From: Nematostella vectensis
Taxonomy: Eukaryota > Cnidaria > Anthozoa > Actiniaria > Edwardsiidae
Assembly: GCF_932526225.1 (NCBI RefSeq)
Contig: NC_064039.1
Location: forward strand, 15,332,139-15,396,138
Length of the DNA: 64,000 bases
Direction: 5' to 3'
A program made the position numbers and the translations under genes. The notes under the pieces were generated by a model. That model saw only the letters and a program-made list of their open reading frames with translations, made no database searches and was not told where the DNA came from. How positions within the stretch are numbered: the first letter of the stretch is position 1; every line of letters begins with the position of its first letter. This document shows positions 58,612-64,000 of the stretch, piece after piece.

Positions 58612-60487
58612 GGTTTCAGAGTAAGAAGAGCACTTAAAAAGCAAAGAGGAAATGAAATATCAGTGCCTGTTCTAAGAAACAACCAACAAATTCGACAAGA
58701 AATCAAAGAATGCATAGAAAATGGGACATATGAGGTTGGGGTTCCTAACTATCAATAAACAAAGAGGGTCATTTTGAACAAAGAAATCTAAATGTCTGTG
58801 CACGAAAAATCCCACTGACACAAATAAGAAAGGATGCACTCCTGAGAAACAAAGAACTATTGAAAATCAAAGAAGATCACCATTATGATGATTTAACTAG
58901 AGAACAGATAATCACTGAGTTGAAGAAAGTTCATGAGGAAACAGAGGGTAGTACCGACGAATTGAGGAAGCGCCTTTAGCAAATGCAGCGCCAAAGGCAT
59001 TGGTTGATCTGGCATGATCATTCAGCACTTGCCAACCATGGGCATGTACTGTTTTGCTTCAGAGAGCTTTGTGATCCTATCATCCACTTGACAAATCAAG
59101 AAGCACCCACTCTTCTGAAGCAAACTATTGATGTACAAGCAACGGTTGAAGCGCCCCAGCTCTACATCCTTGGCTATGGCAAGTCATCCATGATGATTTG
59201 CGAGAGCTGAGTCAGCCTGTAAAGACTGACAGAGGAATTGTGGTCACAGATGTAGTGAGATTCATGAATGGAAATTTTCCTGCATCCGAGTTTAAAGATG
59301 GGACACAGGTAGGTGGAACCTATAGCTGCCCTGGCTCTGACACAAACATCAATGACAGTTTCACACAACACAACACAACACCTTAGAAGAAAAGCAGAAA
59401 CTGGTACTATCTGGCCACTTTGGAAGACAGGATAGTCCCCATCCATTCAGAAACCTTAAAGTTGATTATCTCAAGACTGAACTCAGAGCAAGGGGAAGAA
59501 CTGGTGACGGGAAACGAAATGAGCTAGAAGGAGTTAGCAGAGATCCTAGGGGGCTCCACAAGACCCCCTTCCTTTGCTAGCCAACAATGGAAGTGTGAAA
59601 GACTTGAACTTATGAGGTATTGTGTTTTGAAGCTTTGCACTGTGCAATGAATCACATCAAGCACATACTACAAGAGCTTCCACACAAACTAACAAACATT
59701 CAGGCCTTGATTAAGTTCAAGGGAATTATTGCTATACAAATGAGCAAGGACAAACTCCGTGGTGTGGACTTCAGAAAGACACTAATCTATTTGACAATTG
59801 CTCTCTACCCTTTAGCCAACCGCGACCTCAAAATACTTCTTGTGACATTCGCCTCCACAACCTCTGCTGGAGACATGCAATGTCCTGTAGGATAGTCCTA
59901 ACACCACCAAAGGCAATATCCTACAGGAAGCTGTTTGGAATTTACTTCCACAGCTGTGTATTCCATTCTCCACAGCTTCTCAGGCTTGTTTCTCATAGAG
60001 CTACGGATGCTGAGATGTTTGAGAGGTTCTTCGAAAAAATTTCTGGTATTACCAAAAATACCTGGAGCCCTCAGCCCAATTCATCATGAAGGAGGAGAGA
60101 GAAATCAGCAAACTAGCTAAGGCACTCCCTAAAATGGAAAACACCTTCATTTTGAAAGAGCAAACGGAGACCCAGACAGGAGACTGGCAGGCTCATTTGA
60201 AGCTAATTGCTGACTTTCTGAGAGAAGATGACCCTACCCCTCCCCCTCCAGTTCACATGCAACATGAGCAAGCAGAAGCTCCAAACCTGCTTGATGACGA
60301 GCAAGAAGAAGATGAGGAGTATATCATAGGGGCTGATTCTGATAGTGAAGAGTCTAGTGAGAGTTTGCCTTTACCACATGAACGGCCAGAGGAAATTGTT
60401 GCCACCTATCAGCAGCTCCCATCACAAGAGCCCATCAAAGAGCCACCGACAAAGAGAAGAAGAACAGCTTGTGAATTTAGCTTCTAA
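58612..60487 (+). pseudogene. unidentified cnidarian multi-copy gene relic with SAP-like motif
   Basis: Pieces in broken frames: a Lys/Arg-rich helix with K-K-Q-R-G-N-E (58620-58755), W-H-D-H-S-A-L-A (59003-59030), T-I-D-V-Q-A-T-V-E, a SAP-like L-K-T-E-L-R-A-R-G-R-T-G-D-G-K-R (59470-59520) and an acidic C-terminus with D-S-D-S-E-E-S-S-E-S (60086-60487). At least five stops or frame changes occur. The W-H-D-H-S layout is seen in many uncharacterised cnidarian proteins, probably mobile-element derived. I cannot name it. Confidence 0.4.
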
Positions 60488-62900
60488 GACAGCCAATGCC
60501 TTGATTCAGAAGAGGGTGTTTTTTTTGATAAACTAAAACAAAATCACTAGCACCACTAACATCACTAGCTTAAAAAGACATCTTTTCTTTTATAGCTGTA
60601 CGAACTTTGGGCCGATGAATTGGAGCTAAAGATATTTTTCTGGCGTGTTTTACAGGGCTGGTAAAAAGAGTTTCATCCCTTGTCTCTTTTTACTAGGTAT
60701 GCCGTGACACGGAAGCCATTTCACAGTCGAGACGGCCGTCAGACCGCCAACCAATTAGAGCGCCAAAAAGCACCGGGCGCCGAAAAAGTAGAGAAGAGAT
60801 ACAAACGCACACACGCACTAAATCAACAACGCAAAGCTAAAAAACAACTTTAACTTTATTCAAACCGTAGGGGTGAGCTCCCTGTGGTGTAGGGTATAAA
60901 GGGGCTTACTCTGTGTTTCATTTTCTACCGCATGAGCATTAATACCTTCCATTCAGGCGTTCAAAAGCCGGCAAAACAAGCATTCGCACATTTGCCAAAG
61001 AATTTAGCAAATGTTGGAAAGTTGATGTAAAGATGCGAAAACGTGTTTCTCAAAAGATTATCCCCAGAATGCTGTGTTTATTTGAAGAAAAAACGGTGCA
61101 GCAAAAATAAAAGACCACGAGAGATCAGCTTCTGGATCTTGTACATATTTTAATAAATAAGCCCTCACTCAAAGCGTTCATATAACACTAGGTCAGCTGC
61201 TACTTTACTTCCTAAGGCTGGTCCCTCCATTTTAAAAATATACAACTCCACCCATGTCAATATTTTTTATACAGCTAATTAACTGTATTTCCCTCCTCGT
61301 TCTAAGGAAAGACTCATTCGGTGATCCTGCGGGGTCCACTTCAGATACAAACTGTTAGGAACGGTCCCCGAAACTTCTTAGAAATCCTGCATCCAACCCT
61401 GAGACTTGACTGCCACTGCACTGTAGGGCAATTTATTAAAAATTTTATTTCACAGGTTTTGACGAGGAATGTCCTTGGAGGACATTAAAAACCCAAACAT
61501 TCCAGGGAAGCAACAGCAAGCTTTCTTTAAATGCTTAGATCTATAGTTGACAGCTGGGTTGCAAGATACAGCATCTGTCACAAATTTGTAATGTTCCAGT
61601 TAGTTCCAGTTGAACGAAATGGAAGTAAAAACCTTGCCTATGAACCAGACTGTATTTATCTTCAAAATACTGGTGCCGAAACCCTAACAACAATGTTGAA
61701 GGTGGTTAGAGGATTAACCCTTTCAGGGGTTTCGTTTCTCGTAACACCCGAGAATTCTCGGGCCCGAAAACGTTTTATTCCTTAAATTTGAAAAGCTGGC
61801 TAATTCCTACAAAATTTATGGTATCTAAATGTGTTGAAATGTCAAACATCGTATTTTACCACAAAGATTCATGTGAAGGATAATCCTCGTTTTTGTTTTA
61901 TAGATTTTGATCTTTCCCGAACTTCTCGTGAAGGTTCTCATGACCTCACAGTCACCCGACTTTTCTGGTAACTTTCTGTCTTCAGAAAAACCCGTTAAAG
62001 CGTAACTATTTGGAATACAACCCAAGAGGAAGTCCAAACTGTTCTTAAACATGAAAGCGGCTCTCCAGAAGGAATTCATATCTTTGGATTCCTGAAACTT
62101 ACTCGAACTCGGGATTCCTGACATCCACACATCTAATCTCGTACCGCCTTCTCCCTAGGGGGCCTGTTGTAGTTTGCAAATATGGCGTCATGGATTTCTT
62201 TCACGTTCCGTAAATCCTGGAATATTGTCCACACGTCTTCCCTACAAAATAATTGGTAAGTCTATTGGCATTCAATATAATAACATCTAATCATTTAGGA
62301 AGACAACCCGTAGCTTTCCGTCGTATTTTCGTACATATAAGTAAATTAAGGCAGATTTAGCGTCGAGTACGTGCTAAAGTGTCAAAGATTGGCGAAGATT
62401 GATAAAGTAACTTTGATGTTTCAAGCTGTGACCTTTCACTCTAATCAAAATTGACTTATTGTAATAATCACTTACGACACTGTCATTTCTGACTTTAAAC
62501 ATATGTACTTTCCGATAAAAATACATCACAATATATATATATTAGAACTCTTCGCACAAAAAGCTCTCACTCACTTTCAGCCAATCACATTTCATGTTAG
62601 AAATCTGCGCGTATTTATACACGGAGATTAAGCTAATTAGCCACGCGTGCTACGAACATTCGAAGAATATAAAGGGTGATCTTTTATTCTCATTATTTTT
62701 TATTATTATAATTCTACCTTTTTTTCACACCAGTCACCAGTGTATGTTCTTTTTTGGTGTTTCAAGATTTACAGATCCTGCTAGATCAATTTTCCTTTTA
62801 TTTCACGCTAGGATTACTTGGATTCTCGATTCCTGATCAACTTTCCTCCTGGTTCGTGATTGATGCAAATATCGGTAAGCACAATAATAACTATCATGAG
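60488..62900. other. no gene identified
   Basis: A short reverse-strand frame at 61825-62130 and a forward frame at 61531-61785 lack known motifs. The rest is AT-rich. Confidence 0.4.
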
Positions 62901-62902
62901 TG

Positions 62903-63090
62903 AAAGTTCATTATCCTGAAGGGGGGCTTGAGGATACTCGAAATATTAGGGAAGCTTTAGGGGGGCATGTACAATTTTGTTACTCCTGAAGAAGGGGTCA
63001 ACCAATTTTATCCCTTACTTTTATGAAAAGATCATCACGCCCCCCACCCCCCACCCCCCTCGGGATAGTAAATGAACTTTCCCTTATTGT
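62903..63090 (-). mobile_element. about 190-bp MITE with G-tract ends
   Basis: Begins GTGAAAGTTCATTATCCTGA and ends in the inverse of GGGAAAGTTCATTTACTATC, with G/C runs just inside each end. Its right half matches the copy at 1577-1720 in the opposite orientation. Confidence 0.6.
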
Positions 63091-63599
63091 TAGGCTTATT
63101 ATGCTTTAATCATAATTGGTGTAATTGCAATAACCTGTGTTCAGTGGTATATCTGGATAATTCCTTGGAATCTGACATTTGTGTTGGGTTCCATCGCAAG
63201 TGACTGTATATGGCTCTGGCTGTCTGTTTGGTGTGCAAACGACATGCCGTTGATCAGGATGGGAGCTACGCCACATAATTCAATGTTGTGAGGGTTTATT
63301 CGAGACCACATTAATCTTGATAACGTCTACACCGGCATCTACACCGGCAAAAATCCCAACCAACGTGACAGCGGCAGTGTAAACAACATCATTATTTAGC
63401 CCGTGTCGCCGATCAAGAACTGCAGGTATTTTGTCTTTATGGACAATTATTTCTCTAGTGTTGGACTCTTTTGAGAGCTGCAAAGAGCCAAATTTTCGCC
63501 TGTGGAACACTGAGAAAGAACCGCCGTGATTTCCCCCTGTGCTTGATAAAAGTAAAGCTTGCTAATCAAGGCCACTCGGCCTTCGCACAGAAAGACAAC

Positions 63600-63916
63600 A
63601 CAGTAGTTGTTTTATGGTGAGATAAAGCGGCAAACAAACCAGTGACTGTGTTGCCAACAATGTGCGACGCCGAGGGGGTGACACAGTGACCCGGAGGAGA
63701 AAAGTCAACGGACAATTCACCTAAGTGGAGATCAACAGGTCGCCAAGTATCTCTCTATACTGCAAACACATGGGCGGCGTTGACCTCAGCGATCAGCATC
63801 GCTCATATTACACGGTATCCTTGAGGCGACATGTGAAATGGTGGAAATATTTATTTTATTTTTACATGGGCTCTCTCAATTATCAACGCATAGCAGCTCC
63901 ATGGCCAGAGTGCTGA
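63600..63916 (+). pseudogene. piggyBac-type transposase C-terminal fragment
   Basis: Broken frames give K-P-V-T-V-L-P-T, then K-H-M-G-G-V-D-L-S-D-Q-H-R-S-Y-Y and K-W-W-K-Y-L-F. The M-G-G-V-D-x-x-D block with the following Trp-rich helix is the signature of piggyBac transposases and carries the last catalytic Asp. It is a truncated copy ending near 63916. Confidence 0.65.
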
Positions 63917-64000
63917 AGCAAAGCTTAAAAACTCATGAAGAGCCTCATTGGAAGTTACGAGGGAAGACAGCGAGCCGGACGTATGCGTGTTCTGCCAGTT

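Noticed and set aside
1-64000. tRNA and 5S rRNA genes
   Set aside because: No A/B box pair with a cloverleaf and no 5S core was noticed by eye; a tRNAscan or Infernal run would be decisive.

Overview
The window looks like nuclear DNA of a cnidarian, most likely an anthozoan (coral or sea anemone). The rDNA piece at 1.9-4.5 kb has metazoan 28S and 18S sequence. Introns are present, and most of the rest is a cnidarian-type mosaic of decayed LINEs, Ty3/gypsy, Penelope-like, DIRS, MULE, Harbinger and piggyBac copies.

The centrepiece is a complete Maverick/Polinton (adintovirus-type endogenous virus) at 15710-36557. It is about 20.8 kb, with terminal inverted repeats of about 224 bp and an exact 6-bp target duplication (GGAAGC at 15704-15709 and 36558-36563). 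Plus-strand genes are a protein-primed family B DNA polymerase (broken), a chromodomain integrase, two tandem penton-like proteins, a pVI-like membrane protein, a hexon-like major capsid protein, an adenain-type protease (broken), an FtsK/HerA packaging ATPase and a run of small basic virion proteins. Accessory genes lie near the ends: paralogous helical-domain proteins facing inward from both repeats, a coiled-coil protein, a degenerate exonuclease-like protein, and a RING protein with a possible alternative membrane or basic tail.

Two promoter classes can be read. Terminal and bidirectional (early-type) promoters carry CRE palindromes and CCAAT boxes. The integrase and most of the small virion genes have an xATAAATA(G) box exactly 41 nt before the ATG, with an initiator at +33, predicting leaders of about 8 nt. 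Five small virion proteins share a Q-x-G-G motif that may be the target of the element's protease.

Left flank (1-15.7 kb): last exon of a discoidin-domain gene, a G-tract MITE, an orphan rDNA fragment (28S 3' end, intergenic spacer with degenerate telomere-like repeats, 18S 5' end), a gypsy gag remnant, a Harbinger transposase fragment, a CR1/L2-like LINE with a 2A-like motif, a MULE transposase relic, a DIRS tyrosine recombinase and a LINE endonuclease piece. Right flank (36.6-64 kb): two fused LINE fragments, two oppositely oriented pieces of a GIY-YIG reverse transcriptase, a TPR fragment, a LINE split by a 794-bp Pack-MULE-like element (9-bp target duplication), a gypsy pol gene split by a 5.1-kb CACTA-like transposon with two convergent genes (3-bp duplication), a broken AAA+ CbbX-like gene, an unidentified pseudogene, a second copy of the MITE and a piggyBac transposase C-terminus.

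All assignments come from reading translated motifs and repeats by eye. No database search was possible.
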